Shown here piece by piece: positions 1 to 6,375 of a stretch of 8,776 nt of DNA. The stretch's first letter is position 1. The number at the start of each line of letters is the position of its first letter. The notes under the pieces were generated by a model. It was given only the letters and a program-made list of their open reading frames with translations, ran no database searches and was not told where the DNA came from. Source of the stretch: Deltaproteobacteria bacterium (lineage in GTDB: Bacteria; Desulfobacterota; Binatia; DP-6); the NCBI GenBank assembly GCA_005879245.1, contig VBLA01000133.1, positions 1 to 8,776 of the forward strand. Reading direction: 5' to 3'. Made by a program: the position numbers and the translations under genes.

Positions 1-83
1 AAGGGCTCGCCGCCATCGCGGACGGCGCCCGTGGGGCTGCCGGCTCTCGCGTCGCCGTTGCCGGGTCGATCCCCCTCGGACAT
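1..83 (-). CDS. Possible N-terminus of a divergent gene, cut by the window edge
   Basis: An ATG at 83 opens a frame running off the left edge without a stop. It starts MSEGDRPGNGDA and is hydrophilic, rich in Gly, Asp and Arg, with no recognisable domain. Most third positions are G or C, as in real genes here. A TTGACA box and a weak -10 lie just upstream (92-120), which supports a divergent gene. An alternative is the 3' tail of a plus-strand gene ending at TAG 95-97, whose frame (GLAAIADGARGAAGS...) has similar codon quality. I cannot separate the two from 83 bases and assign no function. Confidence 0.3.
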   Translation of the reverse strand, partial: MSEGDRPGNGDARAGSPTGAVRDGGEP

Positions 84-91
84 GAACGCCG

Positions 92-120
92 AAGCTAGGG
101 AACGCGCGACGACCTGTCAA
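92..120 (-). promoter_or_regulatory. Candidate leftward sigma-70-type promoter
   Basis: On the minus strand a perfect TTGACA (120-115) is followed after 17 bases by TAGCTT (97-92), a weak -10 that keeps the T, A and final T. The predicted transcription start falls at or next to the ATG at 83, so the mRNA would be leaderless. The -35 is convincing; the -10 is not. Confidence 0.35.
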
Positions 121-137
121 CGCGCGGGCATGCGAAA

Positions 138-167
138 TTGACACCCCGCATGACGCGCGGCTATGAG
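138..167 (+). promoter_or_regulatory. Candidate promoter of the ATPase pair
   Basis: A perfect TTGACA (138-143) is followed after 18 bases by TATGAG (162-167), a partial -10 match. The predicted start of transcription lies about 7 bases further on, near the GTG at 175, which is an in-frame start of the first ATPase. With its mirror image at 115-120, the box forms an inverted repeat (TGTCAA ... TTGACA) flanking a central GCATGC at 128-133. This layout could serve divergent promoters or a regulator site. Confidence 0.4.
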
Positions 168-1101
168 GCGGGCCGTGCCGCCCCGCCTCCCGCTCGCCTC
201 CCAGCGCCTGATCGTCATTACGGGAAAGGGTGGGGTCGGCAAGACGACCGTGACGGCCGCGTTCGCGCAGGCCGCGGCGGCGGCGCGGCGACGCGTGCTG
301 GCGGTCGAGGTCGGCCCGGGGCGGCTGGGCACGCTGCTCGGAGCTGCCACGGTCTCGCACGAGCCGACGCGTGTCGGCCCGCGACTCGCGGTCGCGCGCC
401 TCGAGTCGGAAGCCGTGCTCGGCGATTTCGTCCTGAGCGCACTCCGTCTCCGCCTGCTCGCCCGACGACTCCTCGAAAGCACCACCTTCCAGGTGCTGGC
501 GGCCGCGGCGCCGGGGTTGCCGGAGCTGCTCGTGCTCCACCGCGTGGCCGGCTGGCTCGAGGAGAGACGGCTCGGGCGCCCCGCGTACGATCTCGTCCTG
601 CTCGATGCGCCAGCGTCCGGCCATTCCCTGCCGCTGCTCGCGGCACCGCGCACCCTCGGAGCGCTCGCCCGCTTCGGCCCGGTCGCCACGCTGCTCCGCA
701 ACATGGAGCGCATGCTCCATGACCCCGCCACCACGCTCGTCTTCCTGGTGACGACACCCGAGGAGCTGGCCGTGCGTGAGACGCTCGAGCTCCATCAGGA
801 GCTCGACGTCGGTCTCGGACTGTCGGTCGGGCCGCCGATCCTGAACGCCGTGCCGCGACGCCGCTTCACCCCGACCGACGTGGCGGCGCTCGCGGCGCTC
901 GACCCGGACGATCCGCACGTCGTCGCGGCGCGTTTCCACCTCGAGCGGCGGCGCCAGGCGCAGGCGCAGTACTCGACCCTCCGGCGCACGCTCGGCGTGT
1001 CGCCCGTCCGCCTTCCGCTCCTCTTCCCGCCGCCGGAAACGTCGGGCGGTATCGACGCACTCGCCACCGACCTCGCCCGCGCGGCAGGCCTCGCGGCATG
1101 A
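163..1101 (+). CDS. ArsA/Get3-family ATPase, first of a pair (Rv3679-like)
   Basis: Cytosolic P-loop ATPase of the SIMIBI class, about 312 residues and one ATPase domain. The deviant Walker A GKGGVGKTT is at residues 21-29. The switch II region at about 148 reads DAPASGHSLPLL, close to the ArsA/Get3 DTAPTGHTLRLL. The switch I Asp-Pro-Ala is absent: the equivalent strand ends VEVGPGRLG, much as I recall VEVEGRQG in mycobacterial Rv3679. The protein has no cysteine, so it cannot bind arsenite as ArsA does or form a Get3 zinc clamp. It overlaps the next ATPase by ATGA, implying coupled translation and probably a heterodimer. Start: ATG 163 is the longest, but it lies inside the putative -10 and has no Shine-Dalgarno site; in-frame GTG 175 has GAGG six bases upstream and may be the true start. 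Family is clear. Substrate is unknown, and the link to membrane-protein targeting is only by analogy. Confidence 0.85.
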   Translation: MRRAVPPRLPLASQRLIVITGKGGVGKTTVTAAFAQAAAAARRRVLAVEVGPGRLGTLLGAATVSHEPTRVGPRLAVARLESEAVLGDFVLSALRLRLLARRLLESTTFQVLAAAAPGLPELLVLHRVAGWLEERRLGRPAYDLVLLDAPASGHSLPLLAAPRTLGALARFGPVATLLRNMERMLHDPATTLVFLVTTPEELAVRETLELHQELDVGLGLSVGPPILNAVPRRRFTPTDVAALAALDPDDPHVVAARFHLERRRQAQAQYSTLRRTLGVSPVRLPLLFPPPETSGGIDALATDLARAAGLAA

Positions 1102-2240
1102 CGCTCCTCGCGCAGGCCCTCGAGACGAAGCGCGTCGTGCTCTGCGTCGGTAGCGGAGGAGTGGGAAAGACCACCACCGCCGCCGCGCTCGCGGTCGAGG
1201 CGGCGCGACGCGGGCGGCGGACGGCCGTGCTCACCGTCGACCCGGCGCAACGGCTGAAGGACGCCCTCGGTCTCGGCGCCCTCGGGTCGCAAGCGCGGCG
1301 GGTGCCGCTCGCGACCGTCGGGGCGCGCGGCGCTCACCTGGACGCGTTCCTCCTCGACGTCAAACGAACCTTTGACGACCTCGTGCGTGCGCTCGCCTCG
1401 ACGCCGGAGCAGGCGGAGCGCGTGCTCCAAAACCGCCTCTACCAGAATCTCTCCGGGACGCTGGCCGGGACCGCCGAGTACATGGCCGTCGAGACCGTCT
1501 ACCGTTTGGCCGAGGAGGGCGACTACGATCTGCTGGTGGTCGATACGCCGCCGGCGCGCCACGCGGTCGATTTCCTCGACGCCCCCCGTCGCCTCCTGGC
1601 CCTGCTCGACTCCCGTGCCTTCGCGATTCTCAAGGACCCGACCACCATTCTTCCAGCCGCCGGCTCGCGGCTCGCCCATCTCGTCCTGGCGGCGGTGCTG
1701 CGCGCTCTCGAGCGCTTCACCGGCATGGGCCTGGTGCGCGAGATCGGGGAGTTCGTGGGCGCGATCGAGGCCCTTACCGGCGCACTCCGCGACCGCGTGC
1801 GACGGGTGGCCGCGCTCCTCCATGCGGAGAGCACGTGGCTGCTGCTCGTCGCCGCACCGGAACCGCGACTGGTCGCCGAGACCGACACCCTCGTCCGGGC
1901 GCTCGCGGCGATCGACCTCCGCATCGGTGGGATCGTCGTGAACCGCACGCTCCCGCGGGCGTTGTTCGGGACCGCCACGCCACCGCCCGCGCCACCCACC
2001 GGCGTCTCCCCCACGCTGGCCGCTCGCCTGCGTCGCAGCTACCAGGACCTCCGCACGCTCGCCGCCCACCAGGAAGCGGCGCTCGCGCCGCTGGTCGCGA
2101 CCGGCGGGGCTCCGGTCGTCGCGGAGGTTCCGCTGTTCCCCGGCGACCCAGGCTCGCTGGCCGATCTCGCGACGATCGGCAGCCATCTTTTCCCCGGCGG
2201 GGTGAGGCACGTCGTGCCGGCGCGCGGACTCGGGCGGTGA
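1098..2240 (+). CDS. ArsA/Get3-family ATPase, second of a pair (Rv3680-like)
   Basis: Second P-loop ATPase, 380 residues, probably the partner of the upstream one. It has Walker A GSGGVGKTT (residues 18-26), a canonical switch I with Asp48-Pro-Ala in LTVDPAQRLKDALG, and switch II DTPPARHAVDFLDAP from residue 149. The last resembles the DTPP...LDFLDAP signature I recall from actinobacterial anion-transporter-type ATPases such as Rv3680. A late strand, IGGIVVNR (Asn at about 282), corresponds to the adenine-contacting Asn loop. It has only one cysteine (residue 16), so neither the ArsA arsenite site nor a CxxC is present, and no arsenic genes are nearby. Its start overlaps the stop of the first ATPase. 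Its own stop is six bases from the stop of a convergent small gene, with no visible terminator between. The likely role is ATP-driven handling of a client protein or membrane-associated cargo (inference). Confidence 0.88.
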   Translation: MTLLAQALETKRVVLCVGSGGVGKTTTAAALAVEAARRGRRTAVLTVDPAQRLKDALGLGALGSQARRVPLATVGARGAHLDAFLLDVKRTFDDLVRALASTPEQAERVLQNRLYQNLSGTLAGTAEYMAVETVYRLAEEGDYDLLVVDTPPARHAVDFLDAPRRLLALLDSRAFAILKDPTTILPAAGSRLAHLVLAAVLRALERFTGMGLVREIGEFVGAIEALTGALRDRVRRVAALLHAESTWLLLVAAPEPRLVAETDTLVRALAAIDLRIGGIVVNRTLPRALFGTATPPPAPPTGVSPTLAARLRRSYQDLRTLAAHQEAALAPLVATGGAPVVAEVPLFPGDPGSLADLATIGSHLFPGGVRHVVPARGLGR

Positions 2241-2246
2241 CGCGCC

Positions 2247-2576
2247 CTAGTCGTGGGTGCCGTGCGCCTCGTCGGTCGGCTGCTTGCTGCTGCGCCGGCG
2301 CGGCGGACTCACCAGCAGGCGATCGACCTTGAGGTTCAGATTGACCAGGCTCCCCTGGATCGCCTCGATCTTGGTAAGCAGGCGGTTGACGTCCGTCCGG
2401 GACGGCAGGTTGAAGAACGCGAGGAGCATCTGCATGTTCCGGTCGACCCGACCCTTGGTCTCGAAAATCCTCTGCAAACCCCACGAGAACGCCTCGGCGA
2501 CGCGGGGATTCGCGAGCACTGCCCCAGCAAGCCGCGCGAGCCCCTCCCCGCCGAGGCCGTATACCCACTTTAGGAT
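2247..2576 (-). CDS. Small helical PhaE/phasin-like protein, probable ATC start
   Basis: Small protein, 109 residues from the ATC at 2576 or 90 from the GTG at 2519. The C-terminal half is predicted helical/coiled-coil, with an NLPSR-DVN-LL-KIE-I pattern like the NLPTRxEVDxLxxRLxxLE segment of PhaE and phasin-type polyester-granule proteins. The tail is basic and hydrophilic. Codons upstream of GTG 2519 stay open and read ILKWVYGLGGEGLARLAGA, which looks like real protein, until a TAG at 2615-2613, with no ATG, GTG or TTG between. ATC 2576 sits eight bases after GGAGG and about 30 bases after a good promoter, whereas GTG 2519 has no Shine-Dalgarno site. The gene converges on the ATPase pair. 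A granule or membrane-surface role is speculative; that the frame is coding is fairly certain. Confidence 0.65.
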   Translation of the reverse strand: MLKWVYGLGGEGLARLAGAVLANPRVAEAFSWGLQRIFETKGRVDRNMQMLLAFFNLPSRTDVNRLLTKIEAIQGSLVNLNLKVDRLLVSPPRRRSSKQPTDEAHGTHD

Positions 2577-2582
2577 GGCCTG

Positions 2583-2589
2583 CCCCTCC
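2583..2589 (-). promoter_or_regulatory. Shine-Dalgarno site that supports an ATC start
   Basis: GGAGGGG on the minus strand lies six bases before the ATC at 2576-2574 (eight counted from the GGAGG core). No standard start codon lies at a usable distance in the open frame. It is about 64 bases from the GTG at 2519, too far to serve it. Confidence 0.6.
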
Positions 2590-2611
2590 GCACCCCGCCT
2601 CTCGCACGCGC

Positions 2612-2641
2612 ACTATAGAGACCCGTTCGCGCGAGCGTCAA
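2612..2641 (-). promoter_or_regulatory. Sigma-70-type promoter for the PhaE-like gene
   Basis: On the minus strand TTGACG (2641-2636) and TATAGT (2617-2612) are separated by 18 bases; each matches five of six consensus bases. Transcription should start near 2605, giving a leader of about 30 bases that contains the GGAGGGG site. The CTATAG core is palindromic, so a weak TATAGA (2614-2619) also faces right toward the membrane protein gene, but without a recognisable -35. Confidence 0.6.
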
Positions 2642-2672
2642 TCGTCCCACGATGCGGGCGGGACGGCGCGCG

Positions 2673-2936
2673 ATGACCCTGGCGACGGCCATCGGGTACT
2701 TGAGCGGGCTCCGCTTCGTCGCTCCCGACCTGGACACGCCGACGCTTCTCGGCACCGCCCTCGCCCTCAACATCTGCCAGGCGATCGTGTGCCGGCTCTT
2801 CGCCCACAACAACGGATATCCGAAGAACCTCTGGACGCTGCTCGGGTTCATCGCCGGGCTCTGGGCCGTGGCCGTCCTGATCCTCCTCCCCCACCGCCCC
2901 GACGGCCAGCCGCCGCCACCCCGGCCGCTGCCCTGA
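2673..2936 (+). CDS. Small membrane protein of unknown function
   Basis: Hypothetical inner-membrane protein, 87 residues from ATG 2673. A weakly hydrophobic start (TLATAIGYLSGLRF) is followed by two likely transmembrane helices: TLLGTALALNICQAIVC at about residues 24-40 and LWTLLGFIAGLWAVAVLILLP at about 53-73. They are separated by the polar loop RLFAHNNGYPKN. The pattern of a polar loop with Gly-Tyr, then Trp-x-x-Leu-Gly-(6)-Gly and a Leu-Pro end, is common in small uncharacterised bacterial membrane proteins. A proline-rich tail of about 14 residues follows. An upstream in-frame ATG at 2652 would add seven basic residues; 2673 is preferred because GGGA lies nine bases before it and 2652 has nothing. 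The 3' end overlaps acpS antisense by 89 bases. It could in principle be a client of the adjacent Get3-like ATPases, but that rests on proximity only. Confidence 0.6.
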   Translation: MTLATAIGYLSGLRFVAPDLDTPTLLGTALALNICQAIVCRLFAHNNGYPKNLWTLLGFIAGLWAVAVLILLPHRPDGQPPPPRPLP

Positions 2937-3327
2937 CGCCCGACGCGTCGTCCACGACCACCGAGGCGACCGCGCCCGTGCGCTCGTGGCTGAGCGCCAC
3001 GAGCCAGCGAACCATGCGACGCTCACGCGCGAGCTCGGCCGCGCGTCCGTGGAGGACGAGGTGCGGCGGCTCACCGTCGGCGCGCACCACCTCGAAGTCC
3101 TGCCAGCTCACCCCCGCGCTCCAACCCGTCCCGAGCGCCTTCATGGCGGCCTCCTTGGCCGCAAAGCGCGCCGCGTAGCTCGCGAACCGGGCGCGCCCGC
3201 GCGCTTCGCAGTACGCCTGCTCGGCGGCGGTGAACACGCGTGCCCGGAAGCGGGCGCCGGTCGGCCCCTCGAGCGCACGTCGGATGCGCGCGACGTCGCA
3301 CACGTCGACACCGATCGCGACGATCAC
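2848..3327 (-). CDS. acpS: Holo-[acyl-carrier-protein] synthase with C-terminal extension
   Basis: AcpS transfers the 4'-phosphopantetheine of coenzyme A to a serine of acyl carrier protein, activating it for fatty acid synthesis in the cytosol. The N-terminus IGVDVCDVARI holds the metal-binding Asp8. RFAAKEAAMKALGTG, with Glu59, is the second hallmark. LVALSHER...AVASVVV closes the fold at about residue 125. The family is usually 120-130 residues; this one is 159 because a Gly/Arg-rich tail (GRRGGGGGGSGRPRPRARR) continues to the TGA at 2850. That tail is almost exactly the part antisense to the membrane protein gene. Start: GTG 3327 places Asp at the usual position 8 and has GGGAG four bases upstream; the frame is open further 5' but there runs through the radical SAM gene. 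It lies 16 bases after the radical SAM stop, so probably co-transcribed. Confidence 0.93.
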   Translation of the reverse strand: MIVAIGVDVCDVARIRRALEGPTGARFRARVFTAAEQAYCEARGRARFASYAARFAAKEAAMKALGTGWSAGVSWQDFEVVRADGEPPHLVLHGRAAELARERRMVRWLVALSHERTGAVASVVVDDASGVRAAAGVAAAGRRGGGGGGSGRPRPRARR

Positions 3328-3343
3328 TGCGCTCCCGGGGAGA

Positions 3344-5098
3344 TCAGCACGCGCCGCAGGTGTGACAGGTGGTGGTGTCGCAGGGCGACGTCTGGAGCTG
3401 GGCGAGGGCTTTCCGCCGCTCGGCGAGGAGGTAGCGCTTGTCGACGGAGTGATCGATGAAGTCCCAGGGAAGGAGCGCGTCGTGCGGATAGGGGCGATGG
3501 ACGAAGCGGTCGGGATCGACCCCCTCCCTGCCCCCGCGGAGCGCCTTGAGGGTCGGCCACCACGCCTCCGGGCGCGCGTGCAGCCGGGCGAGGATTGCCG
3601 CCGTCCGCCGATCGCCACGCGAAAGGAGCGTCTGCAGGTACGCCTCCCGCGGACTCTCCGTCTCCACCGTCACGGCGGGAATTGCCGCCAGCGCGCGTCG
3701 CAGGAAGGCGAGCTTCTTCTTCAGCGCCGGCAGCGACTCCATCGGCTCCCACTGGAACGGCGTCCACGGCTTGGGAACGAACGGGTTGATCGAGAGGAGT
3801 ATCCGTCCGACCTTCGGGCGCCCGCCGCCCATGAGCCGGGCCCGGACCTTGCGGGCGAGGTCGACGATGGCGGCGACGTCCTCGTCCGTCTCGGTCGGGA
3901 GCCCAACCATCACGTAGAGCTTGAGCGCCTCGACGCCGCCGCCGACGAGCCATTCGGCCGCGCGCAGGATCTCCCCCTCCGTCAGGTTCTTGTTGATCAC
4001 GCGCCGCATGCGCTCCGAGCCGGCCTCGGGGGCGACGGTGACCGAGCGGTTGCCGCCCGCGCCCAGCGCCCGCGCAAGCGCGGGGGTGATCACGTCGGCC
4101 TTCAATGACGAAGGCGACGCGCGACCGCCCGCCGCGGCGATTTCCTGGCAGAGGGCAGCCACCCCGGGCTGGCTCGCCATTTCCGCCCCTACGAGACCGA
4201 TCGTGGATCGTTCCGAGAGGCCGGCGGCGATCGTGGCGCGCAGGGTGTCGGGGCGCCGGTAGCGGACCGGGCGGTACATGAAGCCCGCCGCACAGAAGCG
4301 GCAGCCCCACTCGCAGCCGCGGTTCGCCTCGACCAGGTACATGTCGCCGAAGACAGCCTCGCGCGTCAGCACCTCCGAGCGGGTGGCGAACCGGTCGAGG
4401 TCAGCGACGAAGCGCCGTTCGACGGGCCCGACGCCGGGGCCGTCGTACCGGAAAGCCGCGAGGTCCCCCGCCGCGTCGTATTCCGGTGTGTAGCGATCGG
4501 GGCGATAGGCGCCTCGCACCGCCTCCGCCCGCGCGAGCATCTCCCCGCGGCCGGGCGGGCCGGCCACCACCTGGTCGAGGAACTCCCCCAGCATCTCCTC
4601 CGCCTCGCCGATCAGGAAGAGATCGACGAACTCGGCGAGCGGCTCGGGGTTGAGAAAGGTCGCCGGGCCACCCGCGAGCACGAGCGGCGCATCGGGCCCG
4701 CGCTCTCGTCGCCAGAGAGGGATTCTCGCCAGGCCCAGGCAGTCGAGCACGTGGAGATAGTCGGTCTCGAAGGAGAGCGAGAAGGCGACGATGTCGAAGT
4801 CGCGGACGGCGCGATCGTGCTCGAGTGAGCGTAACGTCGACGGCCACCCGCCGCGCGCCCCGTCGGGCAGGAAGGCCCGCTCGCAGCTGACGCGCGGATC
4901 CTGGGCGAGGAGGCGGAAGACCGCCTGGAATCCCAGGTTGGCCATCCCCACGGCATAGGTGTTGGGATAGACTAGACACACCGAGAGGGGACCGCTCGGT
5001 CCCGCGGTAAAGAGGTGACGCTCTGCTGCGAGACGGGCGACGCGCGCGGTGGGATGCGGCATGCCGGGGAGCCGTCGGCAGTCATACCGCGGCCCCAC
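3344..5098 (-). CDS. B12-binding-fold radical SAM protein of unknown substrate
   Basis: Radical SAM protein of 584 residues, resembling the uncharacterised family I know as TIGR03960. The N-terminal 200 or so residues form a B12-binding-like fold (SVCLVYPNTYAVGMANLG... FDIVAFSLSFETDYLHVLD... LVLAGGPATFLNPEPLAE... LFLIGEAEE) without the DxHxxG cobalt-ligand motif. The radical SAM core follows, with the 4Fe-4S ligands Cys262, Cys266 and Cys269 in NRGCEWGCRFCAAGF. Later motifs are TVAPEAGSERMRRVINK and KLYVMVGLPTETDED. The extreme C-terminus CDTTTCHTCGAC has four cysteines that could hold another cluster. In many genomes this family is fused or adjacent to a DUF2344 (TIGR03936) partner; none follows here, since the next gene is acpS. 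GTG 5098 has GAGG five bases upstream; ATG 5062 (MPHPTARV) is an alternative without one. Family confident; reaction unknown. Confidence 0.9.
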   Translation of the reverse strand: MGPRYDCRRLPGMPHPTARVARLAAERHLFTAGPSGPLSVCLVYPNTYAVGMANLGFQAVFRLLAQDPRVSCERAFLPDGARGGWPSTLRSLEHDRAVRDFDIVAFSLSFETDYLHVLDCLGLARIPLWRRERGPDAPLVLAGGPATFLNPEPLAEFVDLFLIGEAEEMLGEFLDQVVAGPPGRGEMLARAEAVRGAYRPDRYTPEYDAAGDLAAFRYDGPGVGPVERRFVADLDRFATRSEVLTREAVFGDMYLVEANRGCEWGCRFCAAGFMYRPVRYRRPDTLRATIAAGLSERSTIGLVGAEMASQPGVAALCQEIAAAGGRASPSSLKADVITPALARALGAGGNRSVTVAPEAGSERMRRVINKNLTEGEILRAAEWLVGGGVEALKLYVMVGLPTETDEDVAAIVDLARKVRARLMGGGRPKVGRILLSINPFVPKPWTPFQWEPMESLPALKKKLAFLRRALAAIPAVTVETESPREAYLQTLLSRGDRRTAAILARLHARPEAWWPTLKALRGGREGVDPDRFVHRPYPHDALLPWDFIDHSVDKRYLLAERRKALAQLQTSPCDTTTCHTCGAC

Positions 5099-5123
5099 CG
5101 GAGCCTCAAGCAGGTTCTCACGC

Positions 5124-5145
5124 CGCTCGCCTGGCGAAGCGAGCG
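5124..5145. repeat. 7-bp inverted repeat between ftsZ and the radical SAM gene
   Basis: CGCTCGC (5124-5130) and GCGAGCG (5139-5145) can form a seven-base-pair stem with an eight-base loop in the gap between ftsZ and the radical SAM gene. No T-run follows on either strand, so this is not a standard rho-independent terminator. It may weaken read-through or be chance in GC-rich DNA. Confidence 0.3.
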
Positions 5146-5168
5146 ATGCGATGCGCCTCGAAGCCTAT

Positions 5169-6347
5169 CTAGTCGGCGCCGCGGCGGAGGAATGTCGGCA
5201 CGTCGAAGTCCTCCTCCGCGGGCTCTTCGCCCGGCGCGCGGGTCGCGGCGGGCGACGGCGTGCCGGCGGCGCGGGCGGGATTGCTCGGCGCCTCTCGCTG
5301 CCGTCGACGCTGCCAGGTGGGCACGTCGAGCTCGTCCTCTCCGCGTCGCGCGGGGCGTCCCTCCGTGCTCGTCGGACGCTGACTCGCGTCGATGTGCTCG
5401 CCGAAGCCGGTCGCGATCACCGTGATCCGGACCTCGTCGCCCATCGACTCGTCGATGACGGCGCCGAAGATGATGTTGGCTTCCTCGTCCGCCTCCTCCT
5501 GGATGAGCGAGGCCGCCTCGTTCACCTCGTGGAGGGACAGATCGGGGCCACCCGTGATGTTGATGAGCACCCCTCGCGCTCCCGAGATCGAAACGTCCTC
5601 CAGGAGCGGGCTCGAGATCGCCTTCTGCGCCGCCTCGATGGCCCGATTCTCGCCCTGCGCGATCGCCGCCCCCATCATCGCCATGCCCATCTCGCACATG
5701 ATGGCCCGCACGTCGGCGAAGTCGAGGTTGATGAGGCCGTGGACGGTGATCAGGTCGGAGATACCCCGCACCGCCTGGAAGAGGACGTCGTCGGCCTTCT
5801 TGAAGCTCTCGAGGATGGAGGAGTTCCGGCCGGCGACGGCGAGCAGGCGCTGGTTCGGAATGGCGATGAGGGTGTCGCAGCTCGCCTTCAACTCGCGCAT
5901 CCCTTCCTCGGCCTGCTTCATCCGGCGCTTACCCTCGAAGATGAAGGGCTTGGTCACGACGCCGACGGTGAGCGAGCCGAGCTCCTTGGTGATCTTGGCA
6001 ATCACCGGAGCAGCCCCGGTGCCCGTGCCACCCCCCATGCCGGCGGTGACGAAGATCATGTCGGCGCCCTCGAGGACCTCGCGCAGACGCTCCACGTCCT
6101 CCTGGGCAGCGCGTCTTCCCACCTCGGGATTGCCACCCGCGCCGAGCCCGCGGGTGAGCTTCTCCCCGAGCTGGAACTTGATGGGCGAGAGACTGGCGCG
6201 TAGCGCCTGGGCGTCGGTGTTGGCGGCGATGAAGTCGACGCCGGGTAGCCCGGCGGCGATCATCGTGTTCACCGCGTTGCCACCCCCGCCCCCGACTCCC
6301 ACCACCTTGATCCGGGCCCCGCCGCTGGCATCGACGAACTCGATCAT
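5169..6347 (-). CDS. ftsZ: Cell division GTPase FtsZ
   Basis: Tubulin-like GTPase that polymerises into the Z-ring at midcell. At 392 residues it has normal length. Visible motifs are [13 protein letters not shown] (about 15-27), NTDAQAL (43-49), GAGGNPEVG (69-77), the tubulin signature GGGTGTG (105-111) and the T7 loop NLDFADV (208-214), whose Asp triggers GTP hydrolysis across the subunit interface. A linker of about 60 residues follows the globular domain and ends in the conserved tail [13 protein letters not shown] (380-392), which binds FtsA. A second tail-like copy, [12 protein letters not shown], occurs at 338-349. Start: a GTG at 6350 is directly followed by ATG 6347; the ATG is chosen because GGAGGAGG is better spaced for it. 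It lies about 28 bases downstream of ftsA. Confidence 0.97.
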   Translation of the reverse strand: MIEFVDASGGARIKVVGVGGGGGNAVNTMIAAGLPGVDFIAANTDAQALRASLSPIKFQLGEKLTRGLGAGGNPEVGRRAAQEDVERLREVLEGADMIFVTAGMGGGTGTGAAPVIAKITKELGSLTVGVVTKPFIFEGKRRMKQAEEGMRELKASCDTLIAIPNQRLLAVAGRNSSILESFKKADDVLFQAVRGISDLITVHGLINLDFADVRAIMCEMGMAMMGAAIAQGENRAIEAAQKAISSPLLEDVSISGARGVLINITGGPDLSLHEVNEAASLIQEEADEEANIIFGAVIDESMGDEVRITVIATGFGEHIDASQRPTSTEGRPARRGEDELDVPTWQRRRQREAPSNPARAAGTPSPAATRAPGEEPAEEDFDVPTFLRRGAD

Positions 6348-6352
6348 CACCG

Positions 6353-6360
6353 CCTCCTCC
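6353..6360 (-). promoter_or_regulatory. Strong ribosome binding site of ftsZ
   Basis: GGAGGAGG on the minus strand ends two bases before GTG 6350 and five before ATG 6347. It is the strongest Shine-Dalgarno site in the window, fitting the need for much more FtsZ than FtsA; ftsA has no comparable site. The spacing favours ATG 6347. Confidence 0.7.
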
Positions 6361-6375
6361 GCACCAACCCGGACC

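Noticed and set aside
795..2210. A 471-codon open frame on the minus strand opposite the ATPase genes
   Set aside because: It is Arg/Gly/Glu-rich low-complexity sequence with no motif, mirroring the codon bias of the two clear ATPases.
163..2240. Arsenic resistance (ars) operon
   Set aside because: The ATPases lack the arsenite-binding cysteines, and no ArsB, ArsC, ArsD or ArsR is present.
2241..2246. Bidirectional terminator between the converging second ATPase and PhaE-like genes
   Set aside because: Only six bases separate the stops, and no stem with a T-run is visible around them.
5099..5168. Rho-independent terminator after ftsZ
   Set aside because: The stem at 5124-5145 is not followed by a T-run on either strand.
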